Shown piece after piece: positions 53,560 through 64,000 of a stretch of 64,000 nt of DNA. Within the stretch, counting starts at the first letter, position 1, and the number at the start of each line of letters is the position of its first letter. Origin of the DNA: Chamaecyparis obtusa (Eukaryota > Streptophyta > Pinopsida > Cupressales > Cupressaceae); assembly GCA_027943335.1 (NCBI GenBank), contig BSBK01001582.1, positions 227,001-291,000 of the forward strand, written 5' to 3'. The notes below the pieces were generated by a model. It had not been told where the DNA came from. It made no database searches and worked only from the letters and a program-made list of their open reading frames with translations. The position numbers and the translations under genes are program-made.

Positions 53560-54420
53560 GATGACATATCAGGAGGCATTATGAATAAGGTATCTCTTTT
53601 CATGGTGGTTGAAGGTATCAGGAATGATTTGGTCTTGGAGATAGGAAAATAGGTTTTTGTATCAGGATGTATCATGACCAACAATGGTGCAGATCATGCG
53701 GGTTTTAGGGAATCATATGTAGGATAAGATAGTGCTTCCACCAGGAACTCGTAGCGTAGCTCATGTTCAGGCTACTGTAATAAAGTAGATAATGTTGCCA
53801 TTGCATCGACAACCTTATTCTCCATTCTAGGTATTTACTCAAATGTGATAGATATGAAATACTTCTTTAGATCATCTCCATTCTTTTGTAAGGAATGAGC
53901 TTGTCATCTTTAGTTTGGTACACATCATTGACTTGATGGATAACAAGTTGAGAGTCTCTATGGATGTGTAGCTCTGTCACTCTCCACTCAATGGCTATTT
54001 TCATACCATTCAAAAGGGCTTCATATTCTACAATATTGTTTGTGCAAGGGAACTTTAATCTAAATTATTTTGGAATTGAGTATCCTTGAGGAGTTATGAA
54101 CAATATGCCTGCTCCTAATCCATTCTATGTATAGGAGCCATCAAAGAATAACTGCCATTCTCTGGAAGAAAGAGTCATGATAGAGGAATCTAGAAATTCC
54201 ATTTGCATTGGTGTATCATCAATTATAGGTGCATCTTCTAATTGATCAGCAATAACTTGTCCTTTGATAGCTTTTCTTTCCACATATTCAATGTCAAATT
54301 CACTTAAGAGCATGACCCATTTAGCTAATCTACCTGTGAGGGTAGCTTTGCTCAGTAGGTACTTGAGTGGATCAATCTTAGCTACCAATTGTGTGGTATG
54401 AGCTAAGATGTAGTGTCCCA
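53560..54420 (-). pseudogene. Tat RNase H and second (archaeal-type) RNase H
   Basis: The first part (54388-54200) reads LTGRLAKWVMLLSEFDIEYV and GQVIADQL, the end of the RT-linked RNase H. WQLFFDGSYT starts a second RNase H, continued by GAGILFITPQGYSIP, NNIVEYEALLNGMKIAIEW and VTELHIHRDSQLVIHQVND. The D (FDGS), E (VEYEAL) and D (HRDSQ) positions are all visible. A second RNase H of this type is a defining trait of the Tat lineage. The 54125-54388 part lies in a different frame from RT and integrase, so a pair of compensating shifts flanks it. Stops interrupt the rest. Confidence 0.85.
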
Positions 54421-54591
54421 GTTTCTATGATGCAAAGATCATAGCTAGACAAGCTTTCTCAATCATTGAATAGTTCTTCTCATATGCAACCAATGTTCTA
54501 CTGATATAGTATATAGCTCTTTCCTTTTTGTTCTAATCATGTTGTGCTAGCAATGCCCCCAGTGATGTATCTGTTGTGGAGACATATAAGA

Positions 54592-55545
54592 TCAATGGCT
54601 TCCCATGATAGGAGGCATCAAACTAGGAGGATTTGATAGATACTTCTTGATATGATTAAAGTTGTTCTCACATTCTTCATTCCATGCAAAGGTCACACCT
54701 TTATGTAATGTTTTTGTAAAAGGTTGTGATATGTCTGCTAGCTGTGATATAAATCTTCTGATAGATTGAACTCTTCCTTGCAATGTCCTCATTTGACTAA
54801 TATTCTTTGGAGGTTGCATTTCCATGATAGCCTTTACTTTAGCTGCATCAACTTCAAGGCCCTTCTTTGAGACTATGTATCCTAAGAGTTTTCTAGAATT
54901 GACACCAAAAGCACACTTCTTAGGATTTAGTCTGAGACTAAATTTCTCCATTCTGTCTAGTATCTTGCTCAAGTCATCTAGATGTGCAGCCCTAATCATA
55001 GATTTTGCTAAAGTATCATCAACTTAATCCTCCATAGTCCTATGCATCGTGTCATGAAAAATAGATGTCATGGCTCTTTGATATGTAGCACCAGTATTTT
55101 TAAGCCCAAATGGCATGACATTCCAACAGAAGTTACCCCATGCACATGTGAAAGCAGTTTTCTCTTAATCTTCTAGAGCAATTTTTATTTGATTATATCC
55201 AGAAAAACCATCCATTAAAGAATACATCTCAAAGCCCATAGTCATGTCCACTATCATATCAATGTTAGGTAATGGAAAATCATCCTTAGGGCATGCTCTA
55301 TTCACATCTCTAAAGTCTGTGCACACTCTGATTGATTTATCTAGTTTTGAAACCGGTACAATCTTAGAGATCCATTCTACATAGTCAATAACTTGGATGA
55401 ATCTGGCTTTCAAGAGCTTCTCTAATTCAGCTTTTACCAAGAGTGCAACATGAGGATGCATATTTCTCATTTTTTTCTTAAAAGGTTTGACATTTGGAGC
55501 TATAGATAAATGATGCATTATAAGATTAGGATCCAATCCCAACAT
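54592..55545 (-). pseudogene. Tat reverse transcriptase
   Basis: Motifs in order: MRNMHPHVALLVKAELEKLL, VSKLDKSIRVCTDFRDVNRA, CPKDDFPLPNIDMIVD, YSLMDGFSGYNQIKIA, GATYQRAMTSIFHDTMH, then the catalytic box read as stop-VDDTLAKS where relatives have YVDD (the Tyr codon is TAA). Then FSLRLNPKKCAFGVNSRKLL, GYIVSKKGLEVDAAKVKAIM and LQGRVQSIRRFISQLADISQ. Both catalytic Asp residues remain, but the stop truncates the protein there. Confidence 0.92.
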
Positions 55546-57060
55546 ATCTGAATATTTCTATGCAAAGTTGATCTTCTTTTCTGTTAGGAATGTTGTAAAT
55601 TTTTGCTTCTCTTCTTTTGATAAAGATTGTGCTACATGAATTAACTGTGGTTCTTCTATTGTTCCCAAATTGATAGATTGAGTGGGCTCAATTAGAACTG
55701 GAGATCTATCCTGTAAATGACTCAGAAGGACACCAAATATCTCATCCTTAGGCACCTTAGAGAGGTTTTCACCTTTGGATATGTCTTTTATTTTTACTTT
55801 TGTAGGTTCTAAGACTGGCACAAAGTGGTTTTCACCCTCAGACCTCTTTTTCTTTTTCTTTTTATTCTTATTTTTCTGACTGAGATATTTGATGTCCGAC
55901 TCCATCATGCTAACACTCGGTTCACTAATGGAAGTACTCATAGGCTCAACTACATTGAGGTAGCAAGCAAGGGCATAGTCATTCAGGAAGGTATAAATAC
56001 CATGGCTCGGATTTGTGGAGGTTTGATCAGTAAGGTCTGGATATTGGATAGTCAAAGTGGGGAAAGATTGGGAGATAGTGTTTACAGATATGGATCTGTC
56101 ATCATTGGTCCTAACCCGATGCTTGAGTTGAAAGGTGATATTAGAACTTAAGACATTCAATTCATGAATAGGCTTAATGTGTTTGTGGGAGTCCAATTCA
56201 GCCATAGGTGGATTAGACTCGATAGGTTCATCATTTCACTCTAGACTTATGTTGAGTTCAGGTGCATATTGGTGAATGACATCAACATGTTTCTCTGTAA
56301 TAAGCTCATCTTCTTCTGGAATGGCTCCTCATTCATAGTCATTAGATTCTTCATCTATGCCTCTAGGAAATCTGAGAACATGAGTAAAGTCAGGGTGAAT
56401 ACCCCAAGAAGGGTTATCCTCAGATTCTGATTTGAATTCATACTCATGAGAATCTATCTCAGAATAACTACCACCTTCCTCTTCTTGATTATATTTGAGA
56501 TTAGCTGGTTCTTGTGTTGCAACTATCTCTTGATTGATAGTAGGTTCTTGTGTTTCTACTACATTAATTCTTTTGATTGGATCATCTTTATCATCAAGAA
56601 GGTCTTTGATTTCTTTAGGTAAATGATCATAAGGGATAAGTTCAAAGCTGTCTGAATCACTATCTGATGGTTCGGTTTCTTCCTTCTGAAGAAGAGGTTA
56701 TCCTAGTGCGATCTATTGTATGACATGATAACAATTACCTTTGAGGTGGAAGGGCTTATTTTTAAATCCTAGGCCAACAATATATTTATTTTCTCTACCA
56801 GTAAGTGGGAGAGGTGTTATAAGACGTTCTCCTCTGACTCCTAGAGGTCCTTTACCTGAATATCCCATCTTAGCTATTAATTTATCTCCTAGACCATATG
56901 CCTTAGAAGGGATCTTGGATACTGTAGAATCACTAGTTTGGACAACTTGGGATTCAGATTCGTCTTTGTAAAGCCATGCAAGCACAACTTCATCCTCTTC
57001 AAATTCTTTCTTTGAGACTTGTTCTACTACAAAATTCTTTTTATATGCCTCAAGAGGTTC
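55546..57060 (-). pseudogene. Tat gag-pol linker between protease and RT (with G-patch-like segment)
   Basis: Same frame as gag, protease and RT. 56713-56985 reads SKAYGLGDKLIAKMGYSGKG and PLGVRGERLITPL, similar to the G-patch-like motif (GLGxxLxxKMGYxGxGLG) found between protease and RT in some plant gypsy elements. 55558-56205 is polar, with a lysine run (KNKNKKKKKK) and RSPVLIEPTQSINLG. There are several TAG stops. Confidence 0.65.
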
Positions 57061-57078
57061 TTTAGAATCTAGTTTGGA

Positions 57079-57660
57079 CTATTTTAAAGATTGTCCATAG
57101 GACTTAGGTGAGATAGGGAGAGATGTCAAAGATAAGACTGGCTCTATAGTATATTCTCCCATACCATTTTCTTTGATATTGACCTCTTTTGCAATGTCTT
57201 CCATTTTATATGTTGATGCTTCTTTAGTTGGCTCAATGGAAGATTCTATGTTATTAGGCACATGTTTATCTGCACTTTCCTTCAATGTATTGCAAGTGGT
57301 GGATGTGTCTGCTGGAATGGTGACCTCTACTCCTTCATAAGGGAATTTCAAGCATTGGTGAAATGTAGAAGGGATAGCCTTCATCTCATGTATCCATGTT
57401 CTCCCTAGAAGAATGTTGTAAGCCAAAGGTAAGTCAAGAACCTGACATATAGTATCTCTGATAACTGGACCTGCTCTGATAGGTAAGACAATGGTGCCTT
57501 TAGAAGATCTTTCTTGTTCATCATAGGCTTTTATAGTTATCTTCTTTCTAGGATCAATAGCCAATTCTAAAAATCTCAATTATGTGATCAAGCTTTAAGA
57601 ACAAATGTTTAGGCCAGCACCTCCATCTATTAACACACATTTGACTCTACGGTTCTGGAT
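57079..57660 (-). pseudogene. Tat aspartic protease
   Basis: The minus strand reads VKCVLIDGGAGLNICS near 57640-57600 (active-site Asp in the form D-G-G-A), then after two stops MRFLELAIDPRKKITIKAYD, RAGPVIRDTICQVLDLPLAY and NILLGRTWIHEMKAIPSTFH with QCLKFPYEG. This is the retropepsin of Tat/Athila-type gypsy elements, which cleaves the gag-pol polyprotein. It is in the gag frame. Confidence 0.85.
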
Positions 57661-58199
57661 CAAGACTTCTATATGCAAGGGCTGGTTATGTGGGTGACTC
57701 AAGGAGTTGTCATCTTCCTCTGAAAAGGATATATACTACAGAGATGTAAGATGTCCAACCATAGTCTGGAACTTGTCTAAATCAAGGTCATCAGGAACAT
57801 TGGATCTGAGCAAAGCTTTATCTAGAATGGCTCTATGAGCTAGAGATATTCGAAGCAACTCAAACATGGAGATTTTTGCATTAGTGTGTTGGAGTTGTTG
57901 AACAATGTTATAAGATGTAGGCCTTGTGTCTTTAGGATTGGAAGATTTGGAAACAACCTTCTATTTGGAAGTGGAAGAAAGATTGAAGGGCATCTTAGGG
58001 ACATTTGATGAATCTGGGATTTGTCTGTTCAGATGTGCCTGAGCTTGTGATCGAGTAACTACATTAGCTGAAGAATGATGTCTATCTCTTCACATAATTG
58101 TGATGACATTGCAATGTTTAGAGAGACAAGGTTCAACCATATTGATAATGACATTATTTCCAAGGTAAGCATAATTGACTTTTGCCCTCATATTAAGCT

Positions 58200-59832
58200 A
58201 AGAAGATGAAACTTCTTGACCATGTTTAGGAAATGGTTCTGTGAATGCCGTATGATCATTATTGCTCTTATGGTTGTCAATCGTGATGTCACCTTTATCA
58301 ATTAGATCTTGAATAGTATGTTTCAAGCATAAGTAGTTATTAGTTTTGTGACCTTTACCCTGATGGAAATCACAAAATTCATTCTCTCTCCACCATTTTG
58401 GTTTAGGCTCAAAATCAGATGGTCAAATATCAGGAAAAGAGATGATGTTATTGGCTAGCTGAGTTCTCATAGCTGATTCTAAAGATTCTCCAAGAGGAGT
58501 GAATGTTAATTTATTATTAGCGGACCACTTTTTATACTCTAGCTTCTTTTCAGATGATTCAGGAACCTTTTGTTCTGAAGCTTTTATGGCTTGGGTACCA
58601 ATAGTTAGATTGAAATTTGGTGCCTTTGATGGGGCATAGATAGTATCAACAACACCATCTGTGACAATGCCTTTATTCTTATCTTTAGAACTGGATCCTG
58701 ATTCATACTTGTCTTTTTGAAATGTGATTTCTCCTTTTTTCACAAGTACTTTTTCAATTTTGATTGCATTGTCAACCATTTTATCAAAAGATGTATGATC
58801 TTGCATTTGTAAAGGATAGTTGATCTCTGGGACAAGATTATTGATGAAGATTTATAGTTTTTTAGTTTATGGAATAGGCCTAGCATATAGAGAGAATTTC
58901 TTCCTCCATCTCTTAAGAAATGTTAGGAATGGTTCTCCTGGATATTGTTTGAGATTGCAGATATCGATCATGGTGACTGGATGTTGAATATTGTGGGAGT
59001 ATTGCTGTTAGAACAATTTGATCAACTCCTCAAAATTTTTGATAGTAGAAGGCAATCTAGAGAAGCAATGGATCGCTGCTCCCCCTAGAGATCGAGGGAA
59101 GAGACACATCAGATAGGTTGGTTCGTGCATGAACTCCATAGATTGTGTATAAAATTCTCTAACATGATCTTGGGGATCTGAGTGTCCATCATACTTATCA
59201 TACTTAGGCATCTCCACTCTTTTTGGGAATGGTGGCATGTACAAGTCTTTGTCAAATGGAAAAGGACATAGGGCCTCCATGGAGAACTCCTTGGGTTCCT
59301 TTTCTTTCTCAAGGTTATTAAGCTTGACTTGCATGGCATGCACCTATTTCATCATAGTTGTGAGTGGAGTTTCTTCCTCATGCGTAATGATATCTTCAAC
59401 ATTAAATTTGGGAGGGATTTTAGCTCCTTGATGAGCCAATTGTAAAAAGTATGCCTCTCGGTCTTCTTTCAAGAAATGCTTCATCATTCATTTGAAGTTA
59501 TCATTGTTTTGATATTGAGCAATTTCTTCAGGTGTGGGTTCTTGATCTGCACCATGTTGAGATTGAGCTCTTTGAGAGCCCAAGTTTTTCCCTGCTTGAG
59601 ACATGGTCAGAGTTCTCCCTGGGATAGATTGATGTGGAGTTTGTTGATTACCTCTATGAGTTGATGGAGGAGGAATGTAACCAGATTTCAATCAAAAATT
59701 GCCAAGACCATCATCTTTGTAAAGACCAAAATTGTAGAGTTGCTCAAGAGTTGGACCTATGTGAGTAGACAAAGTTCCAGTGTTAAGTGCTTCTCCCAAT
59801 TTCTTGTGAGAGGAAGCTCTAGTCTCCACCAT
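58200..59832 (-). pseudogene. Tat gag
   Basis: The start MVETRASSHKKLGEALNTGT is at 59832. A Gln/Ser-rich N-terminal part is followed by the capsid region: VEMPKYDKYDGHSDPQDHVR, FYTQSMEFMHEPTYLMCLFP, RSLGGAAIHCFSRLPSTIKN, FEELIKLF, then YPGEPFLTFLRRWRKKFSLY and MVDNAIKIEKVLVKKGEITF. This is the retrotransposon gag domain (PF03732 type). A putative Cys/His segment (CDFHQGKGHKTNNYLCLKH) comes near 58350. All pieces share one frame with protease and RT. In-frame stops occur after GLGNF, NNDNFK, TTMMK and ELIKLF. Confidence 0.88.
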
Positions 59833-62110
59833 TAACCTTGGGTGAAGCAAAAGAATAAGATGAAGACAACTAAAGAAGGAATTGAACCAAGATGATCAGA
59901 TGATGCAACCTTGTCAAGGTTTGATTGATTGAAGCATATATTTGACTTAGATGAGGGAGACTGTGCCCTAGATGTATGGGTATGATTCCCAAAAGATAGC
60001 GGACACGAGTTCACAACACTTAGTCTTCTTTTTTTTTTGAAGATTGATTGAAGATTGATAGTTATGACAAGGTTTTGACACAAGATGATAAAGACTCAAA
60101 TCGATTAAATAGAAGGCTAAATCAGATTCAAAAGGCCACTTTAGGAAAATGATTGGATTCTTAGTAATTTTCTGCTTTGTTCCTGACACAGTGATTTTCT
60201 TGACAGACTCTACAAATAGGCTGGAAAAGCTAGATATCTAGCAATTCTGACAACTTTCTGGGAATTTTTCAAAACTTCTCAAATGAATTTCTGTAGGCTC
60301 ATACAACAGTGGGTATAGCATGAAATGAAAATTGAAAAACTCATATGAAAGTTGACAAACTCGCACAACAGTTGATAAAAGGAAAATTGACTTTTGAAAA
60401 TGACTGGCAACAACACTCATACGACAATATACCAGTTACCATATGACAATTAGGGGATAATGAAATGACTCTTGACCAAAACTCATATGACTTTATGACC
60501 TGATGAAATGACTTTTGACTCCAGAAAGGAATTTCACTTCAATTTTTGCAAATTTTTGGGTTCTTAGTTTCAGATTGTTTGCAAATTTCAATGTCCAGAT
60601 TTGAGGATTGTAACAGATTTGTTCATTTTTAGTAACCAGATAGATTATCAAGCACACAAAATAGCAAGCAAGTGATTTCAAGCATGTTTGAAAACAATGA
60701 ACAAGGGGAAAAGTAACCTTGTGCATGAATGATCAAGTGACTTATTTGTGCTAATCCTTGGAAGTGCTAATTGTGTATGTTCCAAAAAGTTTTGCAATAA
60801 CATACATATTCCTAGAAAATGAAAATTTGGCCTCACTAGGGTTTTTAGTAATGGTTTGACTTTGCAACTTTTATGATCCAAGAGGGGGAACTCCAATCTA
60901 GGCACACTGGGGTTTTGACACAGTTCGAGAACTTAATCTTTAGGATCTGCTAGGGAGATCTGACAGCCCAACAAGAGACCACACCTATGGAGATTTCTTC
61001 CAACAGGACATTTATATAGCACTTGTCACTACCACGGTGAAAATGGCTATTATCGCTTGAGGTTCCATCAATGTGGTTGACCCAATTAAGGGAATGTCCA
61101 CTAAAGTTAACCCTCTCTAAAGGTGACTCACAAGAGATACCACATGGGGACTAGATCATATTCAAGGATCTAGGTTTCTAGTACTATCCAAAAAGGAAGT
61201 AGAGCATAATCCCCTAGCCTCTTCACTTCACCAAAACAAAATAGATAGATTAATCTAACCTGCTAAGACCAAGATTATCTCACAAAGATCTATGACGTCA
61301 ACCCCTTATGATCTATCAACCTCCCCGAAGAGAGAATGCATCGGTCAAAAGTTGAAGACACATGGATCTAGTAGAACGTGAGACTCCCTCAGTATCCTCC
61401 CTACCTACAAGGGTTCTTTCATTAAGAGTTTTGCTGGAAACTCACTCTCTCAAGAGCCATGAATAGTGTTCATAGGGCCTATTTACTATGTGTAACAAAG
61501 ATGTTGAAAGAAAATCTATGTTCATTTTTAGAGCCCAAATGAAATGTGTGATATGGAAAAGAAAGGCACTGAAGCTAGACATGCAAGATGTTCATTTTAA
61601 CTCAAATCAAAATGTTATCAGCTGAGAAGGTTACCTTAATTCATCGCAATGCGCTTAGTAGATTTTTACCTATTTTTAGCAATTCTTGCACTTTTTCCAA
61701 TCAAAACCAGTGAAAATTAATCAAAAATAGGGAATTTCAATTGTTAGGGTTAGCTGTTAGTTGAACTTTGAAAACCAAATCTGGCAAACTACCTGAAAAA
61801 GTGAAATGACAATTGAACCTTGGCATTGAAACTCGTATGACAGTGGGTTACCTTCCAGATGACAGTCCAAAAACTCATACAATAATGGGTATCAGATCAT
61901 ATGACAATCGAGCTTCTAGACAACGGTGTGTTTCTTGTATGATCCTTGATCAAATCAACTATCATACGAAAGTGGGTATCTCCTGGTATGAGTTTCTGAC
62001 AAAAATCATACGAAAATTGTATGGACAGAGAATAAAAATCATAGCTGGGAATAGAAAAAGACAAGAAAATGATAGAAATTGATAAAATTTGAAAGGAAAC
62101 CCGTTTCAGG
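59833..62110. other. Tat leader, non-coding
   Basis: Some 2.3 kb between primer site and gag holds no supported ORF. It shows a scattered repeat of CTCATACGA/CATATGACA-type motifs (60290-60500, 61830-62000), also present upstream of the PMD ORF at 48240-48480, on both strands. Confidence 0.55.
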
Positions 62111-62128
62111 GCCCCACAGTGGGCGCCA
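62111..62128 (-). other. Primer-binding site of the Tat element
   Basis: Minus strand TGGCGCCCACTGTGGGGC begins four bases after the 5' LTR. The TGGCGCC start is typical of plant gypsy primer sites. I do not assign the tRNA. Confidence 0.75.
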
Positions 62129-62132
62129 AAAA

Positions 62133-63283
62133 TGTGTGTGTAAATTTTTTACCTGATCTATAGACACAACACTTTAGTAAATCATTAGAGGTTAGGAAAA
62201 ATCAAAATTGAGCAAGTAATTGAAAACTAATCTAACCAGGTGATTTACTACCTTCTAGTAGATGCGAGTATGTATTCTCAGATTATACCGAGATCAGTGA
62301 CCTTGACGACACCTAAATGAAGGATTTGAATGCAAAATCTAGATATGGAATGAATGCTATTAATCTGATATGAATCTATGCTAACAATGATATGGAAAAC
62401 TGATATGTAAACTAAGCTAAGAAATGATATCAAAACTATGCAATAACAAATGAAAATCTCACAACTCGAACTCTCAAGATCGATTCTTCAGTCTCCAATT
62501 TGACAGCATGAGTGTGCAATTCGTAGATGGGATTCATAATGAAGAGCTGAAGCCTTAATTTATAGAAATCTAAGGCTTTGGAGGTGCATGGAAAAAAGCC
62601 ATAAATCACTCAAATAACTCAGGTTGATTTTTGAGTTATTTTTAAATAAAGGATAATTAACTCACAAAAACATGCAAAAGCAGAGTTTAACTCAAAATAG
62701 AGTTTAGATTTAATTGATAATTGATAGTTGTCGGCTTTTCTGATTGTGCATGTTTTAATATGAATTAATTTAATAATAAAGTGATTTATTTCCAACTTAA
62801 CTGATTTTGAAAAATAAAACAATTGATTTATGGGTTAATCAATTATTTTTCAAACTTTTATTCAAAAACAATATTATTAAAAATTGACAACTTGCTTTAA
62901 TTAATTAAATAAGAATTTAATCAATTATTCATAGGATTTTGGATTTATTGTCAAAATTAAATAATACAATTTAGGAATAAATAGAATTAACTTCAATTAA
63001 ACAATTAAGTGACAGTATTAAATCTAATTAATTAAATATTGAAAATATTCAATTAATCAAACTTTAGGATAAATAGGATTTATTGCCAAATAACTATTAA
63101 ATCAAAGATAATTAGGATAATTAGGAATAATGCTAGGAATATTCCCTGATGCAAAATTTGAGATAATCAATTAAGATTCGATGATGTTCAGATGTGCCTT
63201 AGGTTAGGACTTTGATGTCGATTTTGTTCGATGTGTCGATGTAGGAGGTTAATGAACCTATAGCCCATTTTTGTGGTATTACA
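62133..63283 (-). repeat. 5' LTR of the Tat element (1151 bp)
   Basis: Plus reading TGTGTGTGTAAATTTTTT ... TGTGGTATTACA. Direct repeat of 45821-47000 with few differences, indicating a fairly young insertion. Confidence 0.92.
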
Positions 63284-63288
63284 CTACT

Positions 63289-63601
63289 ATGCTAGAGATG
63301 GAGTCTCAAATGATGAATTAGGTGAAGAAGAAATTAGATTCAGTACTATTATAGAAAAAATGAATAATAAGACAAATCATAAAGATGAGAAAGAGGAACA
63401 AGAGCTAGCATTGATTTCACAAGTTGATATAAGGACAGACTGGATCATAGATAGTGGTTGTTCACATCATATGACAGGTGATAAAGGAAAATTTGTTCAT
63501 CTGGACAAATACAATGGTGGTATGGTTAGATTCGGAGATAACAAAATTAAACCCATAGTTGGTAGAGGAGCCATCACCTTGGATGGAAAGAATAGTACTG
63601 A
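63289..63601 (+). pseudogene. Copia D2 protease, continuation after the Tat insert
   Basis: It continues D2 gag across the CTACT duplication (KECY|YARDGVSNDELGEEE). It carries the intact protease site WIIDSGCSHHM and MVRFGDNKIKPIVGRGAITL, parallel to D1 at 43280-43570. It breaks after DGKNSTD, where D1 continues with DVLYVDGLKHN, so another rearrangement or insertion begins at about 63601. Confidence 0.85.
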
Positions 63602-64000
63602 TCCTTAGCCTCTTTTCTCTACCACATTTTGTTGCAAACTTCCTATGGGAAAATTCCTTGGTGTGTGTGTCTGATCATTACAATGAAAGTACTATGCATT
63701 AACATCTTCTACCAAGTTTTTTTGTGTCTCCTTATTCTAATTTGTTTACATGTCCTATAAAGGAATTAGGATTATGAAAATTTGGTTAGTGTGTTACACT
63801 TGAGATGTACTATATTTATTGTCTCCTCTGAATTTCAATATTTATGATCTCATTTGAGAAAATTTGTAGCAGGTTATTCGTATCATTTGATTTAGTGACC
63901 ATAAATGATATGGTAGGTAAACTAATCCATTAAGAACTTGGATATATGTACATAAATGAGGATGAATTGAGGTACTCATAGTAACTTCTACTTTTTGAAT
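63602..64000. other. Unassigned sequence after the D2 breakpoint
   Basis: Not homologous to D1. No ORF, LTR terminus or repeat recognised; it may be the start of a further insert that runs out of the window. Confidence 0.4.

Larger units (their letters stand above)
45821..63283 (-). mobile_element. Tat-lineage Ty3/gypsy retrotransposon (17.5 kb) with antisense plant mobile domain ORF
   Basis: The element is bounded by the duplication CTACT (45816-45820 and 63284-63288), with LTRs 62133-63283 (5') and 45821-47000 (3'), a primer site at 62111-62128 and a polypurine tract at 47001-47014. The minus-strand order is leader, gag, protease, RT, RNase H, second RNase H, integrase, long 3' region with an antisense ORF, and 3' LTR. 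Two RNase H domains and an extra 3' ORF are known traits of the Tat lineage (Tat, Ogre, Retand). Motifs are well preserved but many TAG stops and lost catalytic residues show it is inactive. Confidence 0.92.

Noticed and set aside
1..64000. tRNA or rRNA genes
   Set aside because: Sequences resembling tRNA ends are primer-binding sites of retrotransposons (12-18 bases); no cloverleaf or rRNA core was seen.

Overview
This is a gene-poor stretch of a seed-plant nuclear genome, built almost entirely of transposons nested inside each other. Plant origin is clear from Ty1/copia elements primed by an initiator-tRNA-Met-type site, Tat-lineage Ty3/gypsy with two RNase H domains, a plant mobile domain ORF, a CACTA transposon, and exon pieces of a PIN auxin carrier and a TSO1/TCX-type CXC gene. 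The repeat load, solo LTRs and many in-frame TAG stops suit a large methylated genome. A conifer is plausible, but I cannot prove the species. I see no intact cellular gene, rRNA, tRNA or CRISPR array.

Left half (1-34433): one nest with at least five levels. The outermost host (S1, + strand) is an LTR element of a non-autonomous, Sirevirus-like family; its 5' end lies before base 1 and its 3' LTR ends at 34433. A copia element (C1, - strand, 1516-31638, target duplication CTGAT) interrupts the long S1 ORF. A CACTA transposon (2656-25606, duplication TCT) interrupts the C1 RNase H. The CACTA carries exon-like host gene fragments (TCX-like, PIN, several unidentified) and arrays of palindromic repeats. 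Inside it are a solo LTR (8031-9749, duplication CTATT), an LTR-like insert (12759-21887, duplication GACAA) and an unclassified insert (22837-24317). The 12759-21887 insert itself holds S2 (14050-21252, - strand, duplication TCTCA), a complete relative of S1. S2 has an intact coiled-coil plus five-zinc-knuckle ORF and a second frame of about 1050 codons with no recognised enzyme.

Middle (34434-41015): largely unassigned DNA with a diverged tandem array of about 200 bp units, a scrap of gypsy integrase, and the 5' LTR and decayed gag-protease of a gypsy element.

Right half (41016-64000): a second nest. A copia element (D1) sits after the gypsy protease. A related copia (D2) starts inside D1, and a 17.5 kb Tat-lineage gypsy (45821-63283, - strand, duplication CTACT) lies inside the D2 gag. 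The Tat element has gag, protease, RT, RNase H, a second RNase H and integrase in essentially one frame, plus a plant mobile domain ORF on the opposite strand between integrase and the 3' LTR.

Nearly all coding frames are broken by stops, most of them TAG where the conserved residue is Gln (CAG). This fits deamination of methylated CHG cytosines. The elements therefore work together only as a record of successive insertions; the only long open frame fully intact is the S2 zinc-knuckle ORF.
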